64,000 nucleotides of DNA from DATJPR01 sp963752915 (GTDB taxonomy: Bacteria > Bacteroidota > Ignavibacteria > UBA10030 > UBA6906). The notes under the pieces were generated by a model. The model was not told the origin of the DNA. It did not search any database and was given only the letters and a program-made list of their open reading frames with translations. Positions 18,745 through 27,716 of the stretch are shown here, piece after piece. A program made the translations under genes and the position numbers. Each line of letters starts with the position of its first letter. The stretch's first letter is position 1. The DNA lies in contig CAVVZZ010000013.1 in assembly GCA_963752915.1 (NCBI GenBank), positions 620,001 to 684,000 on the forward strand, read 5' to 3'.

Positions 18745-18902
18745 GCCTAACAAGCGATTGGAGTTGACGGAAGGTCGTGTCATCAAAAGTGGCTGGCGTG
18801 AATCGAGTTCAAGAGCGGAAACAACATTCCGGCGGAGATCTCAACGTACCCTGATTCAATAGTGTATCCATTTCCGCCGCAACTCAATCGCGGCCGTTAG
18901 GC
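18745..18902 (+). repeat. attC 25 (GATTGG subtype)
   Basis: 158 bp; very close to attC 24 with a few substitutions. Confidence 0.95.
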
Positions 18903-19232
18903 CGCCGCGGGCGGCGGGCGCAGGTTTTGGAATATTTGGGGAAGAGCACAATTCGTGAGAGTGTGTTTGATGAAGGTTGCCCTTCAATTCATGCAACCTC
19001 TCCTTACACGCCGCCCGCGGGGCATTATCCAGGAAGGCGTGGGCGGCGAAAAGAGCTTCAAGGGTTTAGTGGAAGTGTCTTTTAGCGTGTCGGGTTACAG
19101 AAGAGTGTAAGGTGGTGTTGCCTTCTTCGTTGGACGGAACGCAAACCACAATTGGGAGTTTGCTTCACCACGGGCAATGTTCCGCCGCCCACGCCACTGA
19201 GGTTGGACCGGCAGGGCTGAACACCCTGTCCG
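18903..19232 (+). other. non-coding cassette 26 (type B, 330 bp)
   Basis: Arm pairs intact; interior diverged near 19060-19110. No gene. Confidence 0.75.
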
Positions 19233-19387
19233 GCCTAACAAGCGGTTGGAGCTGACGGAAGTACCCTAGTCAGACTGTGGCCGCAGATCGGCTGGGAACA
19301 CCAGCGGCAGTGGTGAAACAATCGTTCAGCGTTACCCATAACACAAGTGAATCCATTTCCGCCGCAGCTCAACCGCCACCGTTAGGC
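19233..19387 (+). repeat. attC 26 (GGTTGG subtype)
   Basis: 155 bp; right arm ends AACCGCCACCGTTAGGC, the CCACC variant also in attC 8. Confidence 0.95.
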
Positions 19388-19717
19388 CGCCGCGGGCGGC
19401 GGGCGCAGGTTTTGGAATATTTGGGGAAGAGCACAATTCGTGAGAGTGTGTTTGATGAAGGTTGCCTTTCAATTCATGCAACCTCTCCTTACGCGCCGCC
19501 CGCGGGGCAATATCCAGGAAGGCGTGGGCGGCGAAAAGAGCTTCGCACGTTTTGTGAAGGTTTCCTTTAACAAGTCGGATTTCGGAAGAGTGTAAGTTGG
19601 TGTTACCATCTCCGTTGGATGAAACGCAAACTACAAGTGGGAGTGTGGTTCACCACGAGCAAGACTACGCCGCCCACGCCACTGAGGTTGGAACGGCGGA
19701 GCTGAACACCCTGTCCG
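19388..19717 (+). other. non-coding cassette 27 (type B, 330 bp)
   Basis: Fifth type B copy in the 17-20 kb run. Arm pairs intact. A 97-residue forward frame spans it and the attC but is not conserved across copies. Confidence 0.75.
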
Positions 19718-19872
19718 GCCTAACAAGCGGTTGGAGCTGACGGAAGTACCCTGGTCGGACTTTGGCCGCGGAACGGCAACGGACACCAGCGGCAGATGTG
19801 AAGCAATCGTTCAGCGGTACCCTTATCAAAAGTGTGTCCATTTCCGCCGCAGCTCAACCGCGGCCGTTAGGT
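19718..19872 (+). repeat. attC 27 (GGTTGG subtype)
   Basis: 155 bp. R' GTTAGGT, matching the ACCTAAC at the far end of cassette 28. Confidence 0.95.
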
Positions 19873-19974
19873 TGTGCCCCGAGTAGTGCAAGCAGCGGGC
19901 ACAAGTGTACCCGTATCGTTTGAATGTTCTCTACAGTCTCGGATTTGCCTTGAATCAACTTCAGCGAGGACTTC

Positions 19975-20250
19975 ATGGGCAACGTCGAACTTCTCATGCG
20001 CCTTGTGTCATATTCGATCTTTGGAATCATAGGTTATTTTCTTCCTGGTAAGCTGCCTCCTCCGAAGGGAGTGTTCGTTTGGATGGTCCTGATGCTCGTG
20101 ATATTCCTCTCGCCTTACGAGATGGTGGGTGGATTGCTCATCGGAGTGGGCCCAACCGGGATCTACCTGAACAGTAGCGTGCAAGGTCTTGCGAGTGGGA
20201 TTCTGTGCGGTTTTGGATTGAGAGGTCGTGCATCAATTGTGAGAGTGTAG
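19975..20250 (+). CDS. small membrane protein (cassette 28)
   Basis: 91 residues with about three hydrophobic segments (LVSYSIFGIIGYFLPG, VFVWMVLMLVIFLSPY, glycine-rich GGLLIGVGPTGIYL). Inner-membrane location is likely; family not recognised. GAGG lies 9 bases before the ATG. About 100 leader bases precede it without another gene. Confidence 0.65.
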   Translation: MGNVELLMRLVSYSIFGIIGYFLPGKLPPPKGVFVWMVLMLVIFLSPYEMVGGLLIGVGPTGIYLNSSVQGLASGILCGFGLRGRASIVRV

Positions 20251-20293
20251 CCGGTTCCTGGTCATTCCTCAGCTAACAATGTACCGGGGCACA

Positions 20294-20451
20294 ACCTAAC
20301 AAGCGGCTGGAGCTGACGGAAGCACCCTTTGGGGAATACGGCTGGCGTGAGACGAGTTCAAGAACCGAAACAACGTTGCGGCTGACTTCTCAACGTACCC
20401 TGATTCAATAGTGTACCCATCTCCGCCGCAGCTCAGCCGCGGCCGTTAGGC
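20294..20451 (+). repeat. attC 28
   Basis: 158 bp, main type. R'' ACCTAAC. Cassette 28 ends match over 16 bases (GTTAGGTTGTGCCCCG). Confidence 0.95.
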
Positions 20452-20474
20452 CGCCGCGACAGGTGCCTCAAACC

Positions 20475-20930
20475 ATGAGCAGAAAAGGTAAACAGCTTCG
20501 CACCGAACTTGGACTCTTCCTGTCGAAGTACGGGCGCAAGACTCAGAAGGGTTCGGATCCCAATGATCGAACCTACGATCGTAGTGTGGAACGCATCGCA
20601 AGACGTCTTGCTCCAACTGATTTGGATGCTGCGATGCATGAAGGGGACAGTTGGCCGTTTCTCGATGCACGGAATGTTGCGGTTTTTACGACTGGAGATG
20701 TGATGCGACATTTGAAGCCGATACTTTATGTGTCGCATGATACTGACGATGGTGCCTGGCAATTTCATTCGGGGGAACCCGTATCTGAGGATACCGCCAA
20801 AATCCTCTCACTGCAAGAAATCGTTGAGATCGATCCCACGGTGCTGAGTCTAGCGGATCTTCCTGAGGGTTGGTACGCTGAACGTCAATCTCCTTCAGAT
20901 CCATGGAAGCGATCCAGGACTGCACATTGA
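20475..20930 (+). CDS. uncharacterised protein with SHDxDDGxWQFH signature (cassette 29)
   Basis: 151 residues from ATG 20475. The N-terminus is a basic segment (SRKGKQLRTELGLFLSKYGRKTQKG) and RIARRLAPTDLD. The C-terminal half has ILYVSHDTDDGAWQFHSGE ... VSLADLPEGWYAERQSPSDPW, a pattern found in a common hypothetical family, possibly related to DUF2185-type immunity proteins; that link is a guess. It is likely cytoplasmic. Confidence 0.7.
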   Translation: MSRKGKQLRTELGLFLSKYGRKTQKGSDPNDRTYDRSVERIARRLAPTDLDAAMHEGDSWPFLDARNVAVFTTGDVMRHLKPILYVSHDTDDGAWQFHSGEPVSEDTAKILSLQEIVEIDPTVLSLADLPEGWYAERQSPSDPWKRSRTAH

Positions 20931-20944
20931 CTTCGAACGCGGCG

Positions 20945-21102
20945 GCCTAACAAGCGGCTGGAGCTGACGGAAGGACCCTCCATCAAAAGTGGCCGGCGTG
21001 AAACGAGTCCAAGAGAGGAAACAACGGTACGGCCAAGATCTCAACGTACCCTGATTTAATAGTGCATTCATTTCCGCCGCAGCTCAGCCGCGGCCGTTAG
21101 GC
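20945..21102 (+). repeat. attC 29
   Basis: 158 bp, identical by eye to attC 20. Cassette 29 ends match over 14 bases (GTTAGGCCGCCGCG). Confidence 0.95.
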
Positions 21103-21113
21103 GGCACTCAATC

Positions 21114-21587
21114 ATGCGTCCTATGCAAATGATCAGACTCCTTCTCCCGGTTGCAGTGCTGACGTGGATCGCCAGTTTCGGGTTCGCGCAGACACTTAGC
21201 GCTACCGACCTAACGCTATCGGGTGTACCCATTGATTCTCCAGCAAGCGTGCTCATCCAGCGGTGGGGCAACCCAGACCACACAGGCCGGCTTTATAACA
21301 ACTACGCTCAGGATTCCGATTTCGTGTATGTCTATGACAGCCTTGATGTTTACCTTAGTGGTGATTTGAATATTCTGTCATTCGATGTCAAGTCTTCCCG
21401 TTGTTCGACAGTCCGGGGTGTGGGGTTGGGTTCCTCTGAAGCAACCGTCATGAGAAGGTATGGCCAGCCCGAGTCAAGGGACTCCTTGTCGTTGCTATAC
21501 CGTGAAGACCACTTAGGACGCGGCATCATATTCTACCTTACTCGTCAAAGAGTCTCGCAAATGTATATTGGATGGTTCAGCGATTGA
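21114..21587 (+). CDS. secreted protein with SmpA/OmlA-like repeats (cassette 30)
   Basis: 157 residues. The signal peptide MIRLLLPVAVLTWIASFGFAQ is followed by two similar segments, GVPIDSPASVLIQRWGNPD and GVGLGSSEATVMRRYGQPE. These look like the GxxxxxVxxxxGxP helix-turn of SmpA/OmlA (BamE-like) domains that pack on outer-membrane or cell-wall partners. Cassette 88 has a similar segment. Periplasmic location inferred. Confidence 0.65.
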   Translation: MRPMQMIRLLLPVAVLTWIASFGFAQTLSATDLTLSGVPIDSPASVLIQRWGNPDHTGRLYNNYAQDSDFVYVYDSLDVYLSGDLNILSFDVKSSRCSTVRGVGLGSSEATVMRRYGQPESRDSLSLLYREDHLGRGIIFYLTRQRVSQMYIGWFSD

Positions 21588-21605
21588 TTGGAGCCGAGAA
21601 GTGCC

Positions 21606-21764
21606 GCCTAACAAGCGGCTGGAGCTGACGGAAGTCCCCTTTGGGGAATACGGCTGGCTTGAAACGAGTTCAAGAACCGAAACAACGTTAACGGCTGAGT
21701 TCTCAACGTACCCTAATTCAATAGTGTATCCATTTCCGCCGCAGCTCAGCCGCGGCCGTTAGGC
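21606..21764 (+). repeat. attC 30
   Basis: 159 bp, main type. Confidence 0.95.
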
Positions 21765-21785
21765 GGCCGCCAAAGGAGTCCCGCA

Positions 21786-22178
21786 ATGATCCTAATGCTT
21801 CTCTTGTCGAGTACACTCGTTCTCGGGGGCGACAGTTCCTCGTCGGCCGCCCAGATTCAATTCAATGTTGCTTTCAAACTGGCTGAATCCAACTTGGACT
21901 TGCCAGGAGGTGAGAAGTACGATGAAGACTTCGGTGTGAGCTGCGGGCCGTGGTTGGCCGATGAATTGCCACGATGCACTTCGGAGTGTGATTCCTCACA
22001 ACTGAGGGACCTGACCTTTCTGTTTCGGGTCGGCAGGACAGGGAAGATTGAAGAACTACTTGTGGAGCCCGATACGAAAGTCGCCGATTGCCTGAAGCCA
22101 GGATTTCTCAAAAGAGTATATCCTAATCCGCCGGGCAAGTCTTGGTGGGTCAGAATGTCGATCTCATTAAGCGACTGA
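21786..22178 (+). CDS. secreted TonB C-terminal-like small protein (cassette 31)
   Basis: 130 residues. Short signal peptide ILMLLLSSTLVLGG. The mature part contains FLFRVGRTGKIEELLVEP and CLKPGFLKRVYPNPPGKSWWVRMSISL, which echo the V-x-x-x-G-x-I-x-x-x-V...W...V pattern of TonB C-terminal domains, but the similarity is weak. Four cysteines may form disulfides. AAAGGAG is 8 bases before the ATG. Confidence 0.6.
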   Translation: MILMLLLSSTLVLGGDSSSSAAQIQFNVAFKLAESNLDLPGGEKYDEDFGVSCGPWLADELPRCTSECDSSQLRDLTFLFRVGRTGKIEELLVEPDTKVADCLKPGFLKRVYPNPPGKSWWVRMSISLSD

Positions 22179-22185
22179 TGCGGCC

Positions 22186-22343
22186 GCCTAACAAGCGGCT
22201 GGAGCTGACGGAAGGACCCGTGATCAAAAGTGGCTGGCGTGGAACGAGTTCAAGAGTGGAAACAACGATGAAGCTGAGTTCTCAACGTACCCTTATCTAA
22301 TAGTGTATCCCTTTCCGCCGCAGCTCAGCCGCGGCCGTTAGGC
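22186..22343 (+). repeat. attC 31
   Basis: 158 bp, main type; the interior has the GGCGTGGAACGAG variant. Confidence 0.95.
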
Positions 22344-22364
22344 GGCACACATGAGGGCTCCAAC

Positions 22365-22850
22365 ATGAAGCGAGCGATCACGCTTTTTGTGGGTTTGATT
22401 CTTTCTCCTTGTCTGTTGGCACAGGGGAGCGGAATTTCGGTTGCCGGTGGTATCATGAATCCTGGTTCGTACGCTTTTGAGCTATCATACTTCCACCCTG
22501 TCGTCATGAAGCAACTCTACGTGGATGTTGGCTTCAGGCACTTTGACATCACCCATAGAGTTACAGACGACATCTATGGCCAGTACTTCTCGGACATCAA
22601 CCAGATGTTCCTTGGTGCGCGTATAGGTGACTACCTGTTCGCCAATCCGAGACTCTCTTGGAATTGGTATGGCAAGCATTCTTCTCTCGGGTGGGGGTTC
22701 ACAGGAGGAGTCTTGGCCCCGATCAGCAAGCCGCTCAGCATAGGATTGGCAGTCGGCTACGACCAGATCAGGTTCGACCGCAGCCTCGATGCGTTCGGGA
22801 CAACCAAGCCTGTCTCCATCACGATCATGTTGACCTTTCGCCCACTATAG
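22365..22850 (+). CDS. outer-membrane beta-barrel protein (cassette 32)
   Basis: 161 residues. Signal peptide ITLFVGLILSPCLLAQ, then alternating strands (FELSYFHPVVMKQLYVDVGFRH, MFLGARIGDYLF, LGWGFTGGVLAPI, LSIGLAVGYDQIRF) ending VSITIMLTFRPL, with a terminal aromatic typical of outer-membrane barrels. An eight-strand porin-like fold is plausible; ligand unknown. Confidence 0.7.
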   Translation: MKRAITLFVGLILSPCLLAQGSGISVAGGIMNPGSYAFELSYFHPVVMKQLYVDVGFRHFDITHRVTDDIYGQYFSDINQMFLGARIGDYLFANPRLSWNWYGKHSSLGWGFTGGVLAPISKPLSIGLAVGYDQIRFDRSLDAFGTTKPVSITIMLTFRPL

Positions 22851-22863
22851 TTCGTGGTGTGCC

Positions 22864-23021
22864 GCCTAACAAGCGGCTGGAGCTGACGGAAGTACCCTTT
22901 GGGGAATACGGCTGGCGTGAAACGAATTCAAGATCCGAAACAACGTTGAAGCTTACTTCTCAACGTACCCTCATTCAATAGTGTAGCCATATCCGCCGCA
23001 GCTCAGCCGCGGCCGTTAGGC
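22864..23021 (+). repeat. attC 32
   Basis: 158 bp; identical by eye to attC 37 (25966-26123) despite different genes upstream. Confidence 0.95.
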
Positions 23022-23066
23022 GGCACGCTACTGTGTCAGGTGGGTCGTTCATATTCAGAGGGTATC

Positions 23067-23351
23067 ATGAGCCAAGTCCTCGGTTTTGCGTGGTATCGAT
23101 CTGAGCAGTGGCAACGCCTACGATTGCTCTCCTCGGATGCGCACGAGTTGGAAACCACATATGAAGAATGGCGAGCACAGGCCACGAAGCAGTTTGCGGA
23201 ACTTCAGGCGAGAGGTCTCAATGTTCGGAAAGTTGATGTTGATGTCGACGAACTGACCGAATGGTGCATTTTGAAGAAGAGGCCTATCACTGGTGAGGCT
23301 CGCTCAGAGTTTGTGGCCCACAAACTCCGGCTTCAATCCGATCAGAACTAA
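23067..23351 (+). CDS. conserved hypothetical FAWYRxEQWxRL protein (cassette 33)
   Basis: 94 residues from ATG 23067 (AGAGGG upstream). It is charged and helical: FAWYRSEQWQRLRLLSSD, ELETTYEEWRAQATKQFAEL, KVDVDVDELTEWC, ARSEFVAHKLR. I recognise it as a common small hypothetical family in environmental bacteria, function unknown, cytoplasmic. The whole cassette recurs as cassette 69 with only one difference noticed, inside the attC. Confidence 0.8.
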   Translation: MSQVLGFAWYRSEQWQRLRLLSSDAHELETTYEEWRAQATKQFAELQARGLNVRKVDVDVDELTEWCILKKRPITGEARSEFVAHKLRLQSDQN

Positions 23352-23402
23352 ACTGACGTTTCGGCTCAAGCATGTTGGTCCATGGGAATTGCGAGATGTG
23401 CC

Positions 23403-23560
23403 GCCTAACAAGCGGCTGGAGCTGACGGAAGTACCTTTGTCGGAAACCGGCTGGCGTGAACCGAGTTCAAGAATCGAAACAACAGTGAAGCTGACATCTC
23501 AACGTACCCTAAATCAATAGTGTATCCCTATCCGCCGCAGCTCAGCCGCGGCCGTTAGGC
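23403..23560 (+). repeat. attC 33
   Basis: 158 bp. Differs from attC 69 at one noticed base (CCGAGTTC versus CCGTGTTC), so here gene and attC were copied together. Confidence 0.95.
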
Positions 23561-23889
23561 CGCCGCGGGCGGCGGGCGCAGGTTCTGGAATATTTGGGAA
23601 GAGCACAATTCGTGAGAGTGTGTTTGATGAAGGTTGCCTTTCAATTCATGCAACCTCTCCTTACACGCCGCCCGCGGGGCATTATCCAGGAGGGCGTGGG
23701 CGGCGAAAAGAACTTCGCACGTTTTGTGAAGGTGTCCTTTAACGTGTCGGATTTCGGAAAAGTGTAAGTTGGTGTTACCATCTCCGTTGGGTGAAACGCA
23801 AACTACAAGTGGGAGTGTGGTTCACCACGAGCAAGACTACGCCGCCCACGCCACTGAGGTTGGAACGGCGGAGCTGAACACCCTGTCCG
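23561..23889 (+). other. non-coding cassette 34 (type B, 329 bp)
   Basis: Isolated type B copy between two coding stretches, very similar to cassette 75. No gene. Confidence 0.75.
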
Positions 23890-24044
23890 GCCTAACAAGC
23901 GGTTGGAGCTGACGGAAGTACCCTAGTCGGACTTTGGCTGCGGATCGGCTGGGAACACCAGCGGCAGTGGTGAAGCAATCGTTCAGCAGTACCCATCTCA
24001 ATAGTGTAACCATTTCCGCCGCAGCTCAACCGCGGCCGTTAGGC
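23890..24044 (+). repeat. attC 34 (GGTTGG subtype)
   Basis: 155 bp, follows a type B cassette as this subtype always does here. Confidence 0.95.
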
Positions 24045-24339
24045 GCTCTGCGGGCGGCGCGCACGGGACGAAAGGATTGTGGGTTGGGCTTTGTCCATCT
24101 CGTGAAGGTAGTCGAGGGGAGAATGTATATCGGTTGTGTGTTGCCTTGATCAGGCGCTGTTCTTTGGTGAATCTTAGCGGTAAATGGAAGTTGGTTCCGT
24201 TGGTTGAAACCGTATCAGGTGCGCGCCGCCCGCGTAGTTCCGTTGCACGCGGGTGGCGGACAAGAGTGGTGTTGGTCCGGAAAGTGAGTCCTTTCGCCAC
24301 CCGCTAGGAACGGCAGAGGAGACAGTCGCACAGGTAAGC
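24045..24339 (+). other. non-coding cassette 35 (type A, 295 bp)
   Basis: Arm pairs intact. Two bases shorter than typical copies, which breaks the forward frame seen in several others. Confidence 0.75.
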
Positions 24340-24497
24340 GCCTAACAAGCGATTGGAGTTGACGGAAGGACTTGTAATCAAAAGTGGCTGGCGTGAAACG
24401 AGTTCGAGATCCGAAACAACGTTGTGGCTGATTTCTCAACATACCCTGATTCAATAATGTATCCCTATCCGCCGCAACTCAACCGCGGCCGTTAGGC
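24340..24497 (+). repeat. attC 35 (GATTGG subtype)
   Basis: 158 bp. Right arm CAACTCAACC gives one mismatch or wobble with GATTGGAGTTG. Confidence 0.95.
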
Positions 24498-24525
24498 GGC
24501 AACCCATTTGCCTGGAGCTCTTACC

Positions 24526-25230
24526 ATGAAGGCCGCATTGATTCTGGTTCTGCTTCTCCTTTCGCAAGCAACCTCAGCGTGGGCGAATCTATATGTCACG
24601 TTCGACGGAGACACCACCAAGATTTGGGATTACGGGGTCCGTTGGTCCTGCGGAGCACAGTTCTTCCCGGTTGTGCAGGTCTCCAATGATACCATTTATG
24701 TGACTGAGCGAGACACCATGCGTCTGGTGACGTGTCTGTGCAACTATGATGTGTGTACCAAGCTGACCGGTCTCCTTCCTGGTAGGTACACGGCGGTCGT
24801 GACACGCCGCCATGACTTGCGAATGCAGGATACCGTGCACTCATACGAGGAATCTGCCGGCTCGGTCACATTCACTGTGTTGAGTCCGAGTTCCCTTTCA
24901 TCTCAGGTCGGCTTCTTCCAAAGTGCATGCAGTCCAGATGCTGTCCATCCAGCTTATACGGTTCCGACTTCCTACCCAGTCTTGTCAGCATATCCCAACC
25001 CATTTAATCCCAGTACCAGAATACGATTCGGGATTTCCGAGACTGGGTATGTTAGCCTAGACGTCTTCAATATGCTCGGTCAGCATGTGGCAGCATTGCT
25101 CTCGGAAAAGAAGAGTGCTGGCGTGTATGAGCTGGAGTTCGATTCCGGGAACTTGCCTAGTGGAGTTTACGTCTGTCGTCTTGTGAGTGATGGAATCGTG
25201 GTGTCCCACAAAATTGTTCTGGAAAGGTAG
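24526..25230 (+). CDS. T9SS-exported protein with C-terminal sorting tail (cassette 36)
   Basis: 234 residues from ATG 24526 (GGAG 10 bases upstream; TTG 24508 rejected). Signal peptide ALILVLLLLSQATSAWA. A cysteine-containing middle region (CLCNYDVCTKLTGLLPGRYTAVV) resembles a small Ig-like domain. It ends with a complete type A sorting domain: LSAYPNPFNPSTRIRFGI, SLDVFNMLGQHVAALL, GVYELEFDSGNLPSGVYVCRL. Predicted cargo of the type IX secretion system, surface-exposed or released. Confidence 0.9.
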   Translation: MKAALILVLLLLSQATSAWANLYVTFDGDTTKIWDYGVRWSCGAQFFPVVQVSNDTIYVTERDTMRLVTCLCNYDVCTKLTGLLPGRYTAVVTRRHDLRMQDTVHSYEESAGSVTFTVLSPSSLSSQVGFFQSACSPDAVHPAYTVPTSYPVLSAYPNPFNPSTRIRFGISETGYVSLDVFNMLGQHVAALLSEKKSAGVYELEFDSGNLPSGVYVCRLVSDGIVVSHKIVLER

Positions 25231-25235
25231 TTGCC

Positions 25236-25393
25236 GCCTAACAAGCGGCTGGAGCTGACGGAAGAACCTTGGTCCAAGAATGGCCGGGTTGACACGAGTT
25301 CGAGATTCGAAACAACGATCAAGCTAATTTCTCAACGTACCCTGATTCAATAGTGTACCCATTTCCGCCGCAGCTCAGCCGCGGCCGTTAGGC
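25236..25393 (+). repeat. attC 36
   Basis: 158 bp, main type; interior GGCCGGGTTGACACGAG is unusual. Confidence 0.95.
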
Positions 25394-25432
25394 CGCACTT
25401 TCAGGCTTCAACATATGCGAGGCCGCAGTCAC

Positions 25433-25939
25433 ATGCTAACACGCTGTACTATACTATTGATCTGTGCGATAGCACTTTCGATTCAGAGCATGAAATGTCA
25501 GGTTGGGGGTGCTTCACTCTCCACCTACTGCTGGACTTGGACCCTTGGCGATACGATCGCAAGCATTCAAGTACCCCGAGGATTTCATCGGTCAAGTGAA
25601 GAGGAATACGGTGAAGGCAAGACTACCACGCTTATCTGGGGTGACTCATCAGTAGTGCTTCTTCAGTTTGGAGGCAATGTGCGCACACCGCTGCTCCGTG
25701 CGCCGGATTTCGTGGTTCAGGATTCGTCCTTCTCTCGTGGGAGACTCACACGATGGGGTACTGTTGCAGACACCTATTACTTCTGGCGCGAGGATGGGTT
25801 CGGTCCCTTTCACATTGCCTATTTTGGCGTGCGCCACGATCGTGTCAACTTGTTCGACAGTAGTTTTAGAACATTTGCGCCGCACGATGCTACCAAGTCC
25901 AAACCCGGAAAAGTTCAAGACTCTAAATCAGATCGATAG
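25433..25939 (+). CDS. secreted protein of unknown function (cassette 37)
   Basis: 168 residues from ATG 25433; an in-frame ATG at 25415 would add six residues. Signal peptide ILLICAIALSIQSMKCQ. The mature part has beta-type segments (TLIWGDSSVVLLQFGGN, TYYFWREDGFGPFHIAYFG) and a Lys/Asp-rich tail. Family not recognised. Confidence 0.65.
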   Translation: MLTRCTILLICAIALSIQSMKCQVGGASLSTYCWTWTLGDTIASIQVPRGFHRSSEEEYGEGKTTTLIWGDSSVVLLQFGGNVRTPLLRAPDFVVQDSSFSRGRLTRWGTVADTYYFWREDGFGPFHIAYFGVRHDRVNLFDSSFRTFAPHDATKSKPGKVQDSKSDR

Positions 25940-25965
25940 TCCAACTATTGGGCACGGAAAGTGCG

Positions 25966-26123
25966 GCCTAACAAGCGGCTGGAGCTGACGGAAGTACCCT
26001 TTGGGGAATACGGCTGGCGTGAAACGAATTCAAGATCCGAAACAACGTTGAAGCTTACTTCTCAACGTACCCTCATTCAATAGTGTAGCCATATCCGCCG
26101 CAGCTCAGCCGCGGCCGTTAGGG
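25966..26123 (+). repeat. attC 37
   Basis: 158 bp, identical to attC 32 except the last core base (G). Cassette 37 ends match over 16 bases (GTTAGGCCGCACTTTC). Confidence 0.95.
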
Positions 26124-26144
26124 CGCAAGCCCGGGGATAGAAGC

Positions 26145-26726
26145 ATGCGCATCTTCATTTGCCTTCTTGTTACACTAATCTTTGCGCCTCGACATCTGGT
26201 CGCGCGCGACCTTTTCATTCTAGCCAAAGCTGGTCAATCTTCATACGGGTCTCTGTATCTGGGGATTGTGCCAGGAGGAGCTGCTGACAAAGAATGGAGG
26301 TCTGGTCCCATATTCAGTGCCGGCATCAGAGTGCGCGAGAGCGACAGTTTCGCGGTCGACGCGCTACTTGAGTACTCAACTCATCAACCTAGGAACAGTG
26401 AATGGGACAACCTTCTCCCCAGCAAACCAAGGAATACACTCATTGATTTGACCGTGCTTGGCCGCTCATCCCTACGGATAGTCGGGCCAGTGCATTGTGC
26501 GTTCCTATACGGGTTGGGGTTGTCATACCAACATAAAGATGGACTCGGTCTAGCGGAACCAGGGGGCAACGTTCCGGCGAGCAATGCACTAACCGGGGTC
26601 GTTAATCTCGGCGCCGGTTTCGATGTCCGCGCTTCCTCCAGTGTTGAATTCTCTATCGAGGCCAGTCTGCTATGTCGTCAGTATATCACTCCCGTCATTG
26701 TCTTTGGCGTGGCATATCTACTGTAA
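26145..26726 (+). CDS. outer-membrane beta-barrel protein (cassette 38)
   Basis: 193 residues. Signal peptide FICLLVTLIFAPRHLVA. Alternating strands SLYLGIVPGG, IFSAGIRVRE, FAVDALLEYSTH, LTVLGRSSLRIVG, AFLYGLGLSYQ, GVVNLGAGFDVRAS, VEFSIEASLLC, ending VIVFGVAYLL, suggest a barrel of 8-10 strands. Function unknown. Confidence 0.7.
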   Translation: MRIFICLLVTLIFAPRHLVARDLFILAKAGQSSYGSLYLGIVPGGAADKEWRSGPIFSAGIRVRESDSFAVDALLEYSTHQPRNSEWDNLLPSKPRNTLIDLTVLGRSSLRIVGPVHCAFLYGLGLSYQHKDGLGLAEPGGNVPASNALTGVVNLGAGFDVRASSSVEFSIEASLLCRQYITPVIVFGVAYLL

Positions 26727-26744
26727 CGGAAATTGGAGCTTGCG

Positions 26745-26902
26745 CCCTAACAAGCGGCTGGAGCTGACGGAAGTACCATGAATCAGAATTGGCTGTCGTA
26801 GAACGAGTTCAAGAATCGAAACAACGTTGAAGCTGACATCTCAACGTACCGTGGTTCAATAGTGTATCCCTATCCGCCGCAGCTCAGCCGCGGCCGTTAG
26901 GC
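26745..26902 (+). repeat. attC 38
   Basis: 158 bp, R'' CCCTAAC, R' GTTAGGC; interior GGCTGTCGTAGAACGAG diverges. Confidence 0.95.
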
Positions 26903-26914
26903 CGCAGGTTCTAC

Positions 26915-27538
26915 ATGAAACCATTCCGGCAAATATCGATTCTATTCATGCTCGCAGGGCAATTCATGTATCTTTCGCACGCCACGCAATCTCCTCGCGA
27001 TTCAGAGGTATACTCAGTGTATTCAGCCGCCATTGACACACTGTGCATTTCTCAAGGCAAGGTGAAGAGAATTTTCGTGGCCGACAGCACCCTTCCGAAT
27101 CGCGGATTTGGTCGAATCGAGTTTCGTGATTCGATGAAGGTTCTTGTTGTTCATGACCTCGGGATCGGAAAGTACGCTCCTGAGGTCCGGAATGAGGCTT
27201 TCAAACGAATGTGGCCCGGTATAGACACAGTTCACCTGCATGTCTCAATCGCCAAATTTGACTCGAGGGGTCTTCCCCTGATATTGGACTCCTTGCGCTG
27301 TCGTTTGCCGGCCCAACGATGGTCACGAGATTCATCTTGCTCGGCGATCCTCAAGAGTGATTCAGCAGCAGTGCTTTTCTTTTCTCGGCCAATCTTCAAC
27401 GATAGCCGAACGGATGCGCTTATCTATCTGGAATATGCGTGTGGTCCCGGTTGTGGTTCAGGGCAGTGGTGCTGGCTGAAGAAGTCTCTCGGTACGTGGA
27501 AATTGTTCAGCTTGCATCGACTGTGGCGTGCCTCATAA
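26915..27538 (+). CDS. secreted protein of unknown function (cassette 39)
   Basis: 207 residues. Signal peptide ISILFMLAGQFMYLSHA. The mature part pairs ILKSDSAAVLFFSRPIFNDSRTDALIYLEYACGPGCGSG with WCWLKKSLGTWKLFSLHRLW. A similar 'sxpvfnxxxxxAlvyxxxxCGxxCGxGxxxxlxkxxgxWkl' pattern occurs in cassette 40 and in a hypothetical family of secreted proteins. Role unknown. Confidence 0.7.
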   Translation: MKPFRQISILFMLAGQFMYLSHATQSPRDSEVYSVYSAAIDTLCISQGKVKRIFVADSTLPNRGFGRIEFRDSMKVLVVHDLGIGKYAPEVRNEAFKRMWPGIDTVHLHVSIAKFDSRGLPLILDSLRCRLPAQRWSRDSSCSAILKSDSAAVLFFSRPIFNDSRTDALIYLEYACGPGCGSGQWCWLKKSLGTWKLFSLHRLWRAS

Positions 27539-27548
27539 CGGACCTGCG

Positions 27549-27706
27549 GCCTAACAAGCGGCTGGAGCTGACGGAAGGACCCTGGTCGGAATACGGCTGG
27601 CGTGAAACGAGATCAAGAAACGAAACAACGGTGAAGCTGAGATCTCAACGTACCCTAATTCAATAGTGTTACCCTTTCCGCCGCAGCTCAGCCGCGGCCG
27701 TTAGGG
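27549..27706 (+). repeat. attC 39
   Basis: 158 bp, main type, R' GTTAGGG. Confidence 0.95.
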
Positions 27707-27716
27707 CGCACCGCCT